Assembly: GCF_019056515.1 (NCBI RefSeq)
Contig: NZ_CP064873.1
Span: 2,790,001-2,854,000 of the forward strand
From: Microbacterium paraoxydans
GTDB taxonomy: Bacteria; Actinomycetota; Actinomycetes; Actinomycetales; Microbacteriaceae
Direction of reading: 5' to 3'
DNA length: 64,000 nt
The notes below the pieces were generated by a model. The model did no database searches and was not told the origin of the DNA. It saw only the letters and a list, made by a program, of their open reading frames with translations. The position numbers and the translations under genes were made by a program. Shown one piece after another: positions 22,436 through 31,385 of this stretch (the stretch's first letter is position 1; each line of letters opens with the position of its first letter).

Positions 22436-25219
22436 TCAGCGCGATCCGGGATGCCCGTGCCGCGTGCGCCGAAGCCGCCGCGCCGCGAGGAGTCCGGCAC
22501 CGAGGAGCACGAGCAGACCACCGGCGCCTGCCGCCGCGGCCGCGGCCGGCGCGAGACCCGTCGTGGCCAGGTCGGAGGCCGCCCCGCCGTCCGCCCCGGT
22601 CGCCGTCCCGGGGTCGACATCCGTGCCCGGATCCGGATTCTCGGGTTCGGGTTCGGGTTCCGGCTCGGGGTCGGGACCGGAGCCGGGGTCGTAGACGTTC
22701 GTCACCGTGCACACGGTGTCGACCCCTGCCGTCACCTGGACGACGTCGCCCTCCAGCACGCCCCCCGCGCACTCCCAGCCGTCGCTGCGGTAGTCCACGG
22801 TGGGCGCGCCCGCGACCGCCCGCTCCGAGAGCCGGAACGCACCGGCCCCGAGCGGAGCCAGGGTCACCGCCGTCTCGCCGGACGCTCCCTCGATACGCGG
22901 GCGCGGGAACTCCCCGCCACCGATCGCACGCAGCGTCCAGTCCGTGGGGTCGGCGGGCCCGGCCGGATCTCCCGGACCGTCTCCGACGACGGTCTTCCGG
23001 AGCGTCAGAGTGCCGCCGACGAAGGTGTTCGTGGCGGTGCAGATCGCGTCCTCTCCGAATCCCAGCGTCGCCGTGGTCCCGTCCCAGGTCGTGCCGGTGC
23101 AGGACCACTCACCCTCATAGCCGCTCGGGCCGTCCTCGGAGAAGATGTACTCCCCCGGCGGAAGCTGCATGTCGGTGACGAACTCCGAGCCGCTGGGGCC
23201 GGAGAGCGCCGCGTTGCCAGGGCCGCGGGCCTTCAGCTCGAAGTCGCCGGGCACCGCGCGTCCGCGCTCGCCGTTCACGACCTGCTTGACGAGAGTCAGG
23301 CTCGGCGTGATCGATGCATTGGTGAGGATGCACACGACGTCTGCGGACGGCGGCACCTGGACCACGTCGCCGGTCACCGTCCCGCCCGAGCAGTTCCAGC
23401 CAAGCGGATCATAGCCGGTGGGGCCGTCCTGCTCGCTCAGCGTCCATGCGCCGGGGGCGACGGCCGCCTGCGTGACGGCGGGGGAATTGGCGGGTCCCGA
23501 CACCGTGGCGGCACCGTCGGTTGCGGTCAGGGACCACGCCGAGGGCAGCGCCGGCGTGCCGAAGGCGGAGGCGACCTGCTTGCGCAGCGTCAGAGTCGAC
23601 TGGGTCCACCGGTTCGTGACGGTGCAGATCACACTCTCCAGCGGCACGACCTCGACGGTGTCGCCGGAGCCGACGGGAGTGCCCTCGTCATCGACGCACG
23701 ACCAGCCCTCGCTCACATAGGAGCCCGCCTCCGGAGCGGAGCTCGCCTCCGACAGGGTGAAGGTCCCCGGAGCCACCGCCGCGAAGCTCACCTTGCCGGA
23801 GCCGGAGACGCCGCTGATGACGGTGTCGGCCGATGTCGCGGTGAGCTCCCAGTCCTGCGCGGTGAGGGGACCGCCGCCGGCGTTCACGACGTTCTTCACG
23901 AGAGTGAGCTGGCCGACCTCGAGGGTGTTCGTGACCGTGCAGGTCACGTCCGCTCCGGCGCCGACGGTCACGGTGTCGGTCGCCAGGGCGCCGCCCGTGC
24001 ACGACCACGGCCCGGCCGCGTATCCGGCGGGTCCGTCCGCCTCGGCGAGCGCGTAGTCGCCGACCGGCACGGGGACGCGGGTGACCGCCGCGGATCCGGA
24101 GGCACCGGTCACCGTCTCCGGTCCCGCGGCCGTCAGCGTCCAGTCGGACGGGGGCTGGTCGCTGCCCACCACGTTCTTGACGAGGGTGAGCCACCCGCCC
24201 GCGAAGGTGTTGGTGATGCGGCAGGTGATGTCGGAGCTCTCCCGCACGTAGAGGAGCGCCCCATCGATCCCGCCGTCGGCCGTGGCGTCGACGCAGGTCC
24301 ACGCACCGCCGCTGTACCCGGCGGGACCGCTCTCGGCGAGTGTGTAGGCGCCGGGGTCGATGGAGGCGTGGTCGACGGCGTCCGAGCCGGAAGGACCGGA
24401 GATCCGCTCGGGTCCGCTCGCGCTCAGGACGAAGTCCGACGGGGCGGCCAGCGGGTATCCGGTCGCCGCCGGGTCGACGACCTCCTTGACGAGCGTCAGG
24501 TGGGGCAGGTCTCCGGTGTTCGTGATCTGGCAGGTCACCGCGCCGCCGAGGGTCATCTCGAACTGCTCACCGGCCACGGGGACGGCAGTGACCGCGCCGG
24601 TCGTCAGATCCCGCCGCTCGCAGGTCCAGGGCCCCGGCACATAGCTCCCCGGTCCGCCCGATTCGCTCAACGTGTAGGTGCCGATCCGCGCCGGCTGGTT
24701 CTGCACCGCAGCGGAGCCTCCCGCCCCCTCGATGGTCGACGGTCCCTGGGCCCGCAGCGTCCACTCCGACGGGGCCGCGCCACCGCCCTGCACGTTCTTG
24801 ACGAGCGTGAGGCTGCTCCGGATCGCGTTGTTCTGCACCGTGCACGTCATCGACTGGTTCGCGGTGATGGTGATCGTACGCTCCGGCTGCGTCGTCACGT
24901 CGCCGTCGCAGTTCCAGGAGAAGAAGGCGTACCCGGCCACGCCGCCGGTCTCGAAGATGCGGTAGGTGCCGGGTGGGATGAGGCGCGACTGCATGCCGTT
25001 GAGGCCGTCGCCGGTGAAGGTCTCCCCCGTGGCCACGTTGACCGCGTGCATCGTCCACAGGGTGCGGTCTCCGAGGCTGGCCCCCGTGTCGAGGTTCTCG
25101 ATCGCCTTGAAGAGCGAGAGCCGAGCCGTGGGTTCGGCGGCGACGGCGGGAAGAGCACCACCGATGCCGACGACCGCGGCCAGCAGCACGCCCAGAACTC
25201 CGAATCGGACTTTTCTCAT
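22436..25219 (-). CDS. Large repetitive LAxTG-anchored surface protein
   Basis: 927 aa from the ATG at 25219: signal peptide (VLGVLLAAVVGIGGALPAVAA), a first SpaA/Cna-B-like domain (ARLSLFKAIENL...), then seven tandem units of about 100 residues. Each opens with LTLVKNV or LTLRKxV and ends around V-x-C-x-V-T-N, a DUF5979/SpaA-like repeat with a Trp-x-Cys pair in each unit. The C-terminus has a long Pro/Glu/Asp spacer, the sortase-E-type signal LATTG, a hydrophobic helix and an Arg-rich tail. It is thus a wall-anchored stalk or adhesin. No sortase or pilin gene is nearby. A GTG at 25252 is an alternative start. Confidence 0.85.
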   Translation of the reverse strand: MRKVRFGVLGVLLAAVVGIGGALPAVAAEPTARLSLFKAIENLDTGASLGDRTLWTMHAVNVATGETFTGDGLNGMQSRLIPPGTYRIFETGGVAGYAFFSWNCDGDVTTQPERTITITANQSMTCTVQNNAIRSSLTLVKNVQGGGAAPSEWTLRAQGPSTIEGAGGSAAVQNQPARIGTYTLSESGGPGSYVPGPWTCERRDLTTGAVTAVPVAGEQFEMTLGGAVTCQITNTGDLPHLTLVKEVVDPAATGYPLAAPSDFVLSASGPERISGPSGSDAVDHASIDPGAYTLAESGPAGYSGGAWTCVDATADGGIDGALLYVRESSDITCRITNTFAGGWLTLVKNVVGSDQPPSDWTLTAAGPETVTGASGSAAVTRVPVPVGDYALAEADGPAGYAAGPWSCTGGALATDTVTVGAGADVTCTVTNTLEVGQLTLVKNVVNAGGGPLTAQDWELTATSADTVISGVSGSGKVSFAAVAPGTFTLSEASSAPEAGSYVSEGWSCVDDEGTPVGSGDTVEVVPLESVICTVTNRWTQSTLTLRKQVASAFGTPALPSAWSLTATDGAATVSGPANSPAVTQAAVAPGAWTLSEQDGPTGYDPLGWNCSGGTVTGDVVQVPPSADVVCILTNASITPSLTLVKQVVNGERGRAVPGDFELKARGPGNAALSGPSGSEFVTDMQLPPGEYIFSEDGPSGYEGEWSCTGTTWDGTTATLGFGEDAICTATNTFVGGTLTLRKTVVGDGPGDPAGPADPTDWTLRAIGGGEFPRPRIEGASGETAVTLAPLGAGAFRLSERAVAGAPTVDYRSDGWECAGGVLEGDVVQVTAGVDTVCTVTNVYDPGSGPDPEPEPEPEPENPDPGTDVDPGTATGADGGAASDLATTGLAPAAAAAAGAGGLLVLLGAGLLAARRLRRTRHGHPGSR

Positions 25220-25333
25220 CGAACGACCCCCGCCCCGGGTGCGGATCCCCACCCGTCACCTCACCGTAGGTGCGGGGACCGCGGCAGGGCAAGGGTCGTC
25301 CGTGGATGGGGACGAGTGGGCTACGGTCGCCTC

Positions 25334-25867
25334 ATGTCTGAGCCGTTCTTCACCATCGGGCACTCCACCCGCACGATCGACGAGTTCCTCGGGCTCGTGC
25401 AGGAGAGCCGCGTGGAGAGTGTCGTCGACGTGCGGCGTCTCCCCGGCTCGAAGCGGTACCCGCAGTTCGACCAGGACGCGCTGGCTTCTTCCTTGCAGGA
25501 CGCGGGGATCGCCTACCGTCGCGAAGAGGCGCTGACGGGTAGACGCCCGGTGAGCAGGGACGTGCCCTTCGAGACCAACGCGTGGTGGCAGAACCGCAGC
25601 TTCCACAACTACGCCGATCACGCCCTGTCCGCGGATTTCGGACGCGCCCTCGATGAGCTCCGCGCCGAGGGTCGCGCGCGGCGCGTCACGGTCATGTGCT
25701 CGGAGAGCGTGTGGTGGCGATGCCATCGACGGATCATCGCCGACCACCTCCTCGCGCGGGACGAGGTCGTCCGCCATATCCTCGGTCCGGGGCACGTCGA
25801 TAGGGCGGAGCTCAGCGGCGGCGCCGTCGTCCGCGCGGACGCGGTGGTCACGTACCCGGCCGCATGA
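25334..25867 (+). CDS. DUF488 family protein
   Basis: 177 aa. Starts FFTIGHSTRTIDEFLGLV and contains DVRRLPGSKRYPQF, FHNYADHAL and VMCSESVWWRCHRRIIADHL, the DUF488 signature. The conserved Cys in MCSES and the CHR motif suggest a nucleotide- or metal-linked role, but no activity is established. It stands between two surface-protein genes and is on the opposite strand to both. Confidence 0.88.
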   Translation: MSEPFFTIGHSTRTIDEFLGLVQESRVESVVDVRRLPGSKRYPQFDQDALASSLQDAGIAYRREEALTGRRPVSRDVPFETNAWWQNRSFHNYADHALSADFGRALDELRAEGRARRVTVMCSESVWWRCHRRIIADHLLARDEVVRHILGPGHVDRAELSGGAVVRADAVVTYPAA

Positions 25868-25987
25868 CCCTCCGCCGGCAGAGGATCCCCCTCGACTCGG
25901 GTTCGCGCAACCCCCGTGCCGGAACACCTCCTCTCCTCATAGGACTGGATCGCGGGAGCAGCGCTCGCGCCGACGCGAGGAGGAACC

Positions 25988-27079
25988 ATGTCGAAGGCAC
26001 CCACAGCACGCAGCGGATCCGCGTCCGCTCCACCGCCCGAGCACGACGAGAAGCCGGACAGCCCGACCGATCTGCAGAAGCGGTCGTGGAAGTACGTCCT
26101 CGTCAAGAGCGTCCGGGAGTTCTCCGCCGACCAGTGCATGGACGGCGCGGCGGCCCTCACGTACTACGCGGTGCTCTCGATCTTCCCCGCCATGATCGCC
26201 GTCTTCTCGCTGCTCGGCGTGTTCGGCCAGGGCGGGGCCGCCGCCGACGCGGTGCTGGGCATCATCGGCGACGTGGCCCCGCCGGAGACCGCGAAAGCCC
26301 TCCGCGGGCCCATCGAGCAGATATCCCAGGCGCCAGGCGCCGGGATCGCGCTCGTGTTCGGAATACTCCTCGCTCTCTGGTCGGCGTCGGGGTACGTCGG
26401 AGCGTTCAGCCGGGTGATGAACCGCATCTACGAGATCGAGGAGGGGCGGCCGTTCTGGAAGCTGCGCCCCATGCAGCTGCTCGTCACGCTCATCACCGTC
26501 GTCTCCCTGACGATCGTCGCCATCGTGCTCGTGCTCTCCGGGGATGTGGTGTCGGCGCTGGGCGACGCGATCGGCGCGGGCGAGGGCGTGCAGCTCGCGT
26601 GGAACATCGCCAAGTGGCCCCTGCTGCTGTTCGTCGTCGTCTTCCTCGTGGCGATGCTCTACTACGCGACCCCGAATGCCAAGCAGCCGAAGTTCCGGTG
26701 GATCAGCATGGGGGCCCTCGTGGCGATCGTGGTGCTGGCCGTCGCCACCCTCGGCTTCGTGCTCTACGTCACCACCTTCTCCAACTACGAGCGGACCTAC
26801 GGATCGATGGCGGGCGTCATCGTGTTCCTGCTCTGGCTGTGGATCGCGAACCTCGCCCTCCTGTTCGGCGCCGAGTTCGACGCCGAGCTGGAACGCGGCC
26901 GCCAGCTCCAGGCCGGGATCGCCGCCGAACGCGACATCCAGCTTCCCGCGCGCGACACCCGCCAGAGCGACAAGCGCGCGGAGAAGGAGCGGAAGGACAT
27001 CGAAGAGGGTCGGCGCATCCGCATCGCGAACGAGGACGACGGAGGGGAACCGCGGCGAGACGAAGCCCCGCGGTCCTGA
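25988..27079 (+). CDS. YihY/virulence factor BrkB family membrane protein
   Basis: 363 aa with six hydrophobic segments and the YihY signature (DGAAALTYYAVLSIFPAMIAVFSLLGVFG; ALWSASGYVGAFSRVMNRIYEIEEGRPFWKLR; MAGVIVFLLWLWIANLALLFGAEFDAELER). The N- and C-terminal tails are charged. The family was wrongly called RNase BN; it is an uncharacterised transporter-like or envelope protein. RBS GAGGAGGAACC precedes the ATG. Confidence 0.9.
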   Translation: MSKAPTARSGSASAPPPEHDEKPDSPTDLQKRSWKYVLVKSVREFSADQCMDGAAALTYYAVLSIFPAMIAVFSLLGVFGQGGAAADAVLGIIGDVAPPETAKALRGPIEQISQAPGAGIALVFGILLALWSASGYVGAFSRVMNRIYEIEEGRPFWKLRPMQLLVTLITVVSLTIVAIVLVLSGDVVSALGDAIGAGEGVQLAWNIAKWPLLLFVVVFLVAMLYYATPNAKQPKFRWISMGALVAIVVLAVATLGFVLYVTTFSNYERTYGSMAGVIVFLLWLWIANLALLFGAEFDAELERGRQLQAGIAAERDIQLPARDTRQSDKRAEKERKDIEEGRRIRIANEDDGGEPRRDEAPRS

Positions 27080-27086
27080 TGCCGGG

Positions 27087-27115
27087 GTGGGGGCGCGGCC
27101 GGGCCGCGCCCCCAC
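27087..27115. terminator. Strong bidirectional GC hairpin
   Basis: GTGGGGGCGCGGCC (27087-27100) is followed after one base by its exact reverse complement (27102-27115). It fills the 40-bp gap between the convergent brkB-like and thioester-protein genes and should stop transcription from both sides. Confidence 0.75.
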
Positions 27116-27119
27116 CTGC

Positions 27120-28613
27120 TCAGCGGAGGTTCGCTCGACGCCGGATCCGCAGAAGAGCACCGGCGAGCAGGAGCCCGACGCCGGCGGCCGTCAGCGGGCC
27201 TGTCATCAGTGTGGGGCCGGAGGCGGCGAGTCCCTGCCCCTCGTCACTGCTCCCCCCGGAGCCGCCCTCGCCGCCACCGTTGCTCGGCGTCTCGACGGGG
27301 TCGTACGTGTTGGTCACGGTCACGACGACGGGCTCCGTCGCAGCCGCGTCGACCGTCACCGTCTCCGGTTCGATGGTCTGCGCGGCGAGGGTGACCGCGT
27401 CGTTGGCACCGTCCGCGGACTCGCTGACCGTGCACGTCGCCCCGTCCGGCAGGCCGGTGAAGACCACCGGATCCGCGCTCGTGGCCCCCGCGGGAATCGT
27501 GGCGGAGACGACGACGCCTTCAGCCGGGGCGGGGGTGCAGGCGAGGTCGATGGTGATGGCGTCCTGGAGCCCCGCGCCGTCACCGGCGATGATCTTCTGC
27601 ACGCTGACCTCCCCGGACGCATACGGGGTCGCGCGGACGCCGGTGCGGAGCGGGAGCGTCGTCGTCTGCGCCAGGACGAGCTTCTGCGCCGCGGGCCTGT
27701 CCGACGACTCCGTGTCGTAGAGATAGACCGTGCCCTGGGTGAGCGAGGCCTGGGCCGTGATCCGGAATCCGTTCACCGGCGCAGCCGGCCCGGTCCACCG
27801 CGCCCAGAGCTGCGTGCCGGCGGCCACCGCGGTGCCGACGGGAACGGGCTGGGTCCCCGCCTGATCCAGGAAGACCTCCACTCCCACGGCGGCGTCGAGC
27901 GTGCCATCGGTGGTGCCGGAGACGGTGAAGGGCCCCACGATCGATCCGTCTTCGGGCACCGTGGTGGTGTCGGGGTCGATGGCGAGCGTCGGCACGGACG
28001 GCTCCGGGAGGCCGCCGCTGTCGAGGGCGGCCTGCACGACGGCGGCCGTCGCGTTCCGGATGGTCGCATTCGTCCCCGTCGCCAGCACGAAGCCGTCGCT
28101 GAAGTACCAGATCGCGCTCTGCACCGCGGCGACCTGCTGCGAGAGCGTGAGACCGGAGAGCGGGTTCGCCGTGTTGAACGGGAAGTAGTTGTTGAGGATG
28201 TAGTTGATGTAGTCGAGGTTGGGCACGTTCGACGCGTCCCACTCCCCGATGTTGTAGCCGGCGCCGATGCCGGTCTCCGTGCTGAAGTCGATGCAGTAGG
28301 CCGACGCGGTCGCTCCGGAGACGGGGTCGGCGATGGTGATGAGCTGCGGACTCACGGCCTCCACCGAGGCGCCGGTCGCCGGGTACGCGCCGGGAGTCGG
28401 CGCCAGGGTCGTGAGCTCACCCGTCACGTTCGTCGGGTACTGCGAGCCGGTGATGGTGACCTGCGTGAAGAAGCCCGCCCGCGGCAGAACGGGGTCGGGA
28501 TCCCACAGCGCGGACGCCGGCGTCGCGCCGAAGAGCACCATCGCCGCCGCGATGGCCGTCGCCAGAAGTGCCCCTGCTGTCCGCGAGCGTGCGCGCGTGG
28601 TCTCCGTGTGCAT
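27120..28613 (-). CDS. Thioester-domain (TED) surface adhesin with LAxSG-type anchor
   Basis: 497 aa: signal peptide to about residue 36 (ATPASA), then a TED domain with the Cys of SAYCIDFSTETG and the Gln of AAVQSAIWYFSDGF, which in this family form an internal Cys-Gln thioester able to bond covalently to host or matrix amines. Further beta-rich domains follow, including a VSVQKIIAGDGAGLQ / CTVSESADGAND unit. The C-terminus carries LAASG, a hydrophobic helix and RIRRRANLR, a sortase-type anchor. The ATG at 28613 has GAGGG upstream. Confidence 0.85.
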   Translation of the reverse strand: MHTETTRARSRTAGALLATAIAAAMVLFGATPASALWDPDPVLPRAGFFTQVTITGSQYPTNVTGELTTLAPTPGAYPATGASVEAVSPQLITIADPVSGATASAYCIDFSTETGIGAGYNIGEWDASNVPNLDYINYILNNYFPFNTANPLSGLTLSQQVAAVQSAIWYFSDGFVLATGTNATIRNATAAVVQAALDSGGLPEPSVPTLAIDPDTTTVPEDGSIVGPFTVSGTTDGTLDAAVGVEVFLDQAGTQPVPVGTAVAAGTQLWARWTGPAAPVNGFRITAQASLTQGTVYLYDTESSDRPAAQKLVLAQTTTLPLRTGVRATPYASGEVSVQKIIAGDGAGLQDAITIDLACTPAPAEGVVVSATIPAGATSADPVVFTGLPDGATCTVSESADGANDAVTLAAQTIEPETVTVDAAATEPVVVTVTNTYDPVETPSNGGGEGGSGGSSDEGQGLAASGPTLMTGPLTAAGVGLLLAGALLRIRRRANLR

Positions 28614-28917
28614 GGTGTCCCTCGATCTCGCCGATGATCCGAGTGACGGGTTCTCCGACTGCGACAGCCCGCCGTTGGTCACCGACGATAAGCCTGAGGG
28701 CCGCACGATCACAGGGGCGGGGATGATGATCACCCGGGTGAGTCGAACGGCGTCGGTACGGCGGCAGATCGCTCTCGCAGCGGAGCGCCCGCCGGGGGAG
28801 GGAGGTGAGTGGCAGGCGCTCCGTCGACCGCAGCGTGACCGTCGAGGCCCCCCAAGCCGGCCCGTGCAGCACGTTCAGGATGAACCATGCGCACGGTCCG
28901 CGCAACGGGTGTGTCCG
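28614..28917. other. Intergenic region, no gene supported
   Basis: This 304-bp stretch separates two minus-strand genes. It must hold the promoter of the thioester-protein gene. An 8-bp inverted repeat (28889-28896 with 28925-28932) overlaps the stop of the 28918 gene and may be its terminator. Open frames here read as low-complexity shadows. Confidence 0.6.
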
Positions 28918-29433
28918 TCAGTGTCCGTGCGCGAGCTGCTGCACGAGCACGACGACGCCGCCGAGCCCGACGAGGATGCCCAGTGCGATGAGCTGCTGCC
29001 ACCACCTCACCCCGGTCCGGCGGACGGCGACGTACCCGATGAGCCCGAGGATCGCGACGTAGACGATCGACGCGATCGTGAGAGCCGTCCGCAGCTCGAT
29101 CCACCCCAGCACGGCCGCGAGGAGGAGGAGCAGCGGCACCGCCGCCGATCCGAGCGCCGTGCCGGTGAGCCCCAGGACCTCGCGCAGGTCTACTCCTCGC
29201 GGGAAGCCGCCATGCGTCGCGAGGTGCGCGACCAGATCGGCGGCGAAGCCCGCCAGCGCGATCGCGACGATGCCGATGAGCAGGGTCACGGTGGCCTGCA
29301 GGGCGCTGGTGTGCTCGACGTTGGAGTTCTGCACGAGCACGATGGCGAGGCCCGTGAAGGTCGCGTACACCCGCTCCTTGATCGCGGCGCGGTCGTGCTC
29401 GGGCCGGGTGGCATCGGAGTCCGGCGTCCTCAT
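28918..29433 (-). CDS. Integral membrane protein (171 aa)
   Basis: 171 aa with four hydrophobic helices: VYATFTGLAIVLVQNS region, TVTLLIGIVAIALAGFAADLVAHL, GSAAVPLLLLLAAVLGWIEL, and IASIVYVAILGLIGYVAV plus a last helix. It ends in HGH. No family is recognised with certainty. It is 13 nt downstream of the phosphotransferase gene on the same strand and is likely its operon partner. Confidence 0.75.
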   Translation of the reverse strand: MRTPDSDATRPEHDRAAIKERVYATFTGLAIVLVQNSNVEHTSALQATVTLLIGIVAIALAGFAADLVAHLATHGGFPRGVDLREVLGLTGTALGSAAVPLLLLLAAVLGWIELRTALTIASIVYVAILGLIGYVAVRRTGVRWWQQLIALGILVGLGGVVVLVQQLAHGH

Positions 29434-29446
29434 GGGCGGGATGCTA

Positions 29447-30301
29447 TCAAGACAGCCCTGCCGACCGCAGCGCATCGTCGAGCACCGTCGCGGCGGGAGC
29501 GATCGCGGGCTCCCCGTCCTCGATGTCCCACAGTGTGTTCTGCAGGAGCCGCGCGGTCGTCCAGCGTGCCGCGCGTGCACGGTCGAGGTGCAGCATCTCG
29601 GTGAGGATGTCGAAACGACACCGCACGATGCGGGCCGCATCCACGGTGCCCGGATCGCGGCTCCAGCCGCTGTCCAGCGCCGGCCACAGGTCGAAGCCCG
29701 CGTCGCCGACGAGGGGTTCGGGGTCGATCGCCAGCCACGGTTCGCGCTCCGCGTGCAGGACGTTGCCGAAGTGCAGATCCCAGTGCAGGAACCTGCTGCC
29801 GGGCGTCGCTGCGACGTCCGCGACGAGGCGCCGCCATCGGTCGAACCGCCGTCGATCCTCGCCGGACAGCAGCGCCATCGCCTCCGTCGCATCGTCCAGC
29901 ATCTGCGACACCACCGCTTCCAGTCGCGGAAGGCCGGCCGGCGGGTCGACTCTGTGCAGACGCGCGAGGAGGGATCCGACGATCCGTGTGGCGTCATCGT
30001 CATCGTCCATCACGTCGAGGCTGCGCTGGGCATCGAGCCGCTCCAGGAGCATCGCTCCGCGATCCGGCGCGCTCGCGAGGAGACGGACGATCCCTCCCCC
30101 GTCCCACCGCGCCAGCCCGACGACCGCCGCGTCGACCGCCGGCCCCGGCTGCTGCACCTTCACCACGGCGGCGAGACCGTCAGCCCGCCGGACCGGGACG
30201 ACTATCCCCGCTTCTCCGGACCGGAGGGGCCCGTCCGGAGACAGACTCCACTGGTCCAGGACCTCCGCGGCGCGCGCATTCAACGCTTCCTCGGGCGCCA
30301 C
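29447..30301 (-). CDS. APH(6)-like aminoglycoside/hydroxyurea phosphotransferase family kinase
   Basis: 284 aa from a GTG at 30301, 1 nt after the stop of the cyclodeaminase-like gene. The catalytic loop LHWDLHFGNVL (about residues 170-180, Asp as base) and the metal-binding AIDPEPLVGDAGFDLWP block match streptomycin 6-phosphotransferase-like proteins, with an upstream MLLERLDAQRSL hinge. Chromosomal homologs are common in actinobacteria and mostly have unknown substrates, so drug resistance should not be assumed. Confidence 0.85.
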   Translation of the reverse strand: MAPEEALNARAAEVLDQWSLSPDGPLRSGEAGIVVPVRRADGLAAVVKVQQPGPAVDAAVVGLARWDGGGIVRLLASAPDRGAMLLERLDAQRSLDVMDDDDDATRIVGSLLARLHRVDPPAGLPRLEAVVSQMLDDATEAMALLSGEDRRRFDRWRRLVADVAATPGSRFLHWDLHFGNVLHAEREPWLAIDPEPLVGDAGFDLWPALDSGWSRDPGTVDAARIVRCRFDILTEMLHLDRARAARWTTARLLQNTLWDIEDGEPAIAPAATVLDDALRSAGLS

Positions 30302-30302
30302 G

Positions 30303-30923
30303 TCAGTCCACGCGCGCGGACAGCTCCGCCGTGATCCGCTCGACCTGGGTCCGCGCCTCAGCCAGTCGTCCGACCTGCGCGTCGAGCCCTGCCCGCATCG
30401 CGGCCGACGCGCCGTGCCTGCGAGCGAGCTGCAGATTCGAGCGGAGGTTCAGGGACGCCCCCGCCAGCCCCGCGGCGAGCGCCTCCGTCGCCACCGCAAG
30501 GTCCACCGCGACGTGCGGGTTCCCGTGGGCGGCGAGCGTGCGCGCCTCATCGACCACGGTGATGCCGAGGCGACCGAGTCGCGCGACGGATGCGGCCGCA
30601 TCGAGGGCGGCGCCTCGCACCGCCTCCTCCCGCTCGGGGTCTTCCGGCGTCCGTGCGAGCGCGGCGCCGAGATCCGCCGAGACCACGCCGTCGGCTTCGA
30701 CCGCCTGCAGGAGCTCCGCACGAGTGCGGTCGAGACGGTCGGCGATCTCGGTGACGGCCTCGTCGTCGCGGGTGTATCCGGCGACCATGCCCATCAGCCC
30801 GGCCGCCAGACCGAGCATCACCCCCGCCGCGGCTCCGCCACCCGGTGAACCGGTGGGCTGGCTGAGCGCGTCGAGCCAGGCGTCCAACGGGCGCGACGTC
30901 GGGATGTCTGCGGAATCCGTCAT
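30303..30923 (-). CDS. Cyclodeaminase/cyclohydrolase (FTCD) family protein
   Basis: 206 aa, all-helical, with the GSPGGGAAAGVMLGLAAGLMGMVAGYTR motif of formiminotetrahydrofolate cyclodeaminase-type proteins. The family converts formimino- or methenyl-tetrahydrofolate; standalone actinobacterial members are not well characterised. It is the first gene of a probable three-gene minus-strand operon with the APH-like kinase and a membrane protein. Confidence 0.85.
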   Translation of the reverse strand: MTDSADIPTSRPLDAWLDALSQPTGSPGGGAAAGVMLGLAAGLMGMVAGYTRDDEAVTEIADRLDRTRAELLQAVEADGVVSADLGAALARTPEDPEREEAVRGAALDAAASVARLGRLGITVVDEARTLAAHGNPHVAVDLAVATEALAAGLAGASLNLRSNLQLARRHGASAAMRAGLDAQVGRLAEARTQVERITAELSARVD

Positions 30924-30979
30924 GCCGGTCAGACTATCGGCGTGCAGTGTGCGCCTCGTCCTCTCTCTACGATGGAGTC

Positions 30980-31369
30980 GTGCAGCTCGTGGACACCCTC
31001 TCCGTCGTCGGTGAGGTGCTGTCCTGGATCGGCCTCGGCGTCGGAATCCCGTTCCTCATCGTGACCCTGCTGATCCGGCTCGTCGAGGGGCAGTGGGTCC
31101 CCGTCGAGATCGCCGTCATCGATCGGGACGGCCGCCCCACCGCTCGCTGGTTCGCGGGCGGCGACTTCCACGAGCGACCGCTGCGCCGCGGCGAGCCCAC
31201 GGCCACCACCGATGGATGGGTCGACGGATTCCACAGCTCGAACGACCCGGCTCGCATCCGGATCGGTGAGCCGCCGCATCTGCGCCGGGTCCTGCGGACT
31301 GTCGGGATCGTCTTCGCCGCGGTCGGCGCCGTCGGCCTGATCGTGTCGTTCCTCCCGCTCGTCCTCTGA
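30980..31369 (+). CDS. Small membrane protein with two transmembrane helices
   Basis: About 129 aa. A first hydrophobic helix (VLSWIGLGVGIPFLIVTLLI), a soluble central part (VIDRDGRPTARWFAGGDFHERPL... DGWVDGFHSSNDPARIRI) and a C-terminal helix (GIVFAAVGAVGLIVSFLPLVL). No family recognised. The start is uncertain: GTG 30980 has GGAG very close, and a GTG at 30947 is also in frame. Confidence 0.65.
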   Translation: MQLVDTLSVVGEVLSWIGLGVGIPFLIVTLLIRLVEGQWVPVEIAVIDRDGRPTARWFAGGDFHERPLRRGEPTATTDGWVDGFHSSNDPARIRIGEPPHLRRVLRTVGIVFAAVGAVGLIVSFLPLVL

Positions 31370-31385
31370 CTCGACCCGCGGGGCG

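Noticed and set aside
22700..24880. Periodic DNA similarity that might suggest a CRISPR array or tandem DNA repeat
   Set aside because: The period is about 300 bp and diverged; it follows the roughly 100-residue protein repeats and shows no short identical repeats with unique spacers.
22346..25867. 1173-codon plus-strand frame over the repeat surface protein
   Set aside because: Antisense shadow except its last part, which is the real DUF488 gene (25334-25867).
29447..30301. Acquired aminoglycoside resistance gene
   Set aside because: Same composition as chromosomal neighbours, lies in an operon with a cyclodeaminase-like gene, and no mobile element is nearby; likely an intrinsic kinase of unknown substrate.
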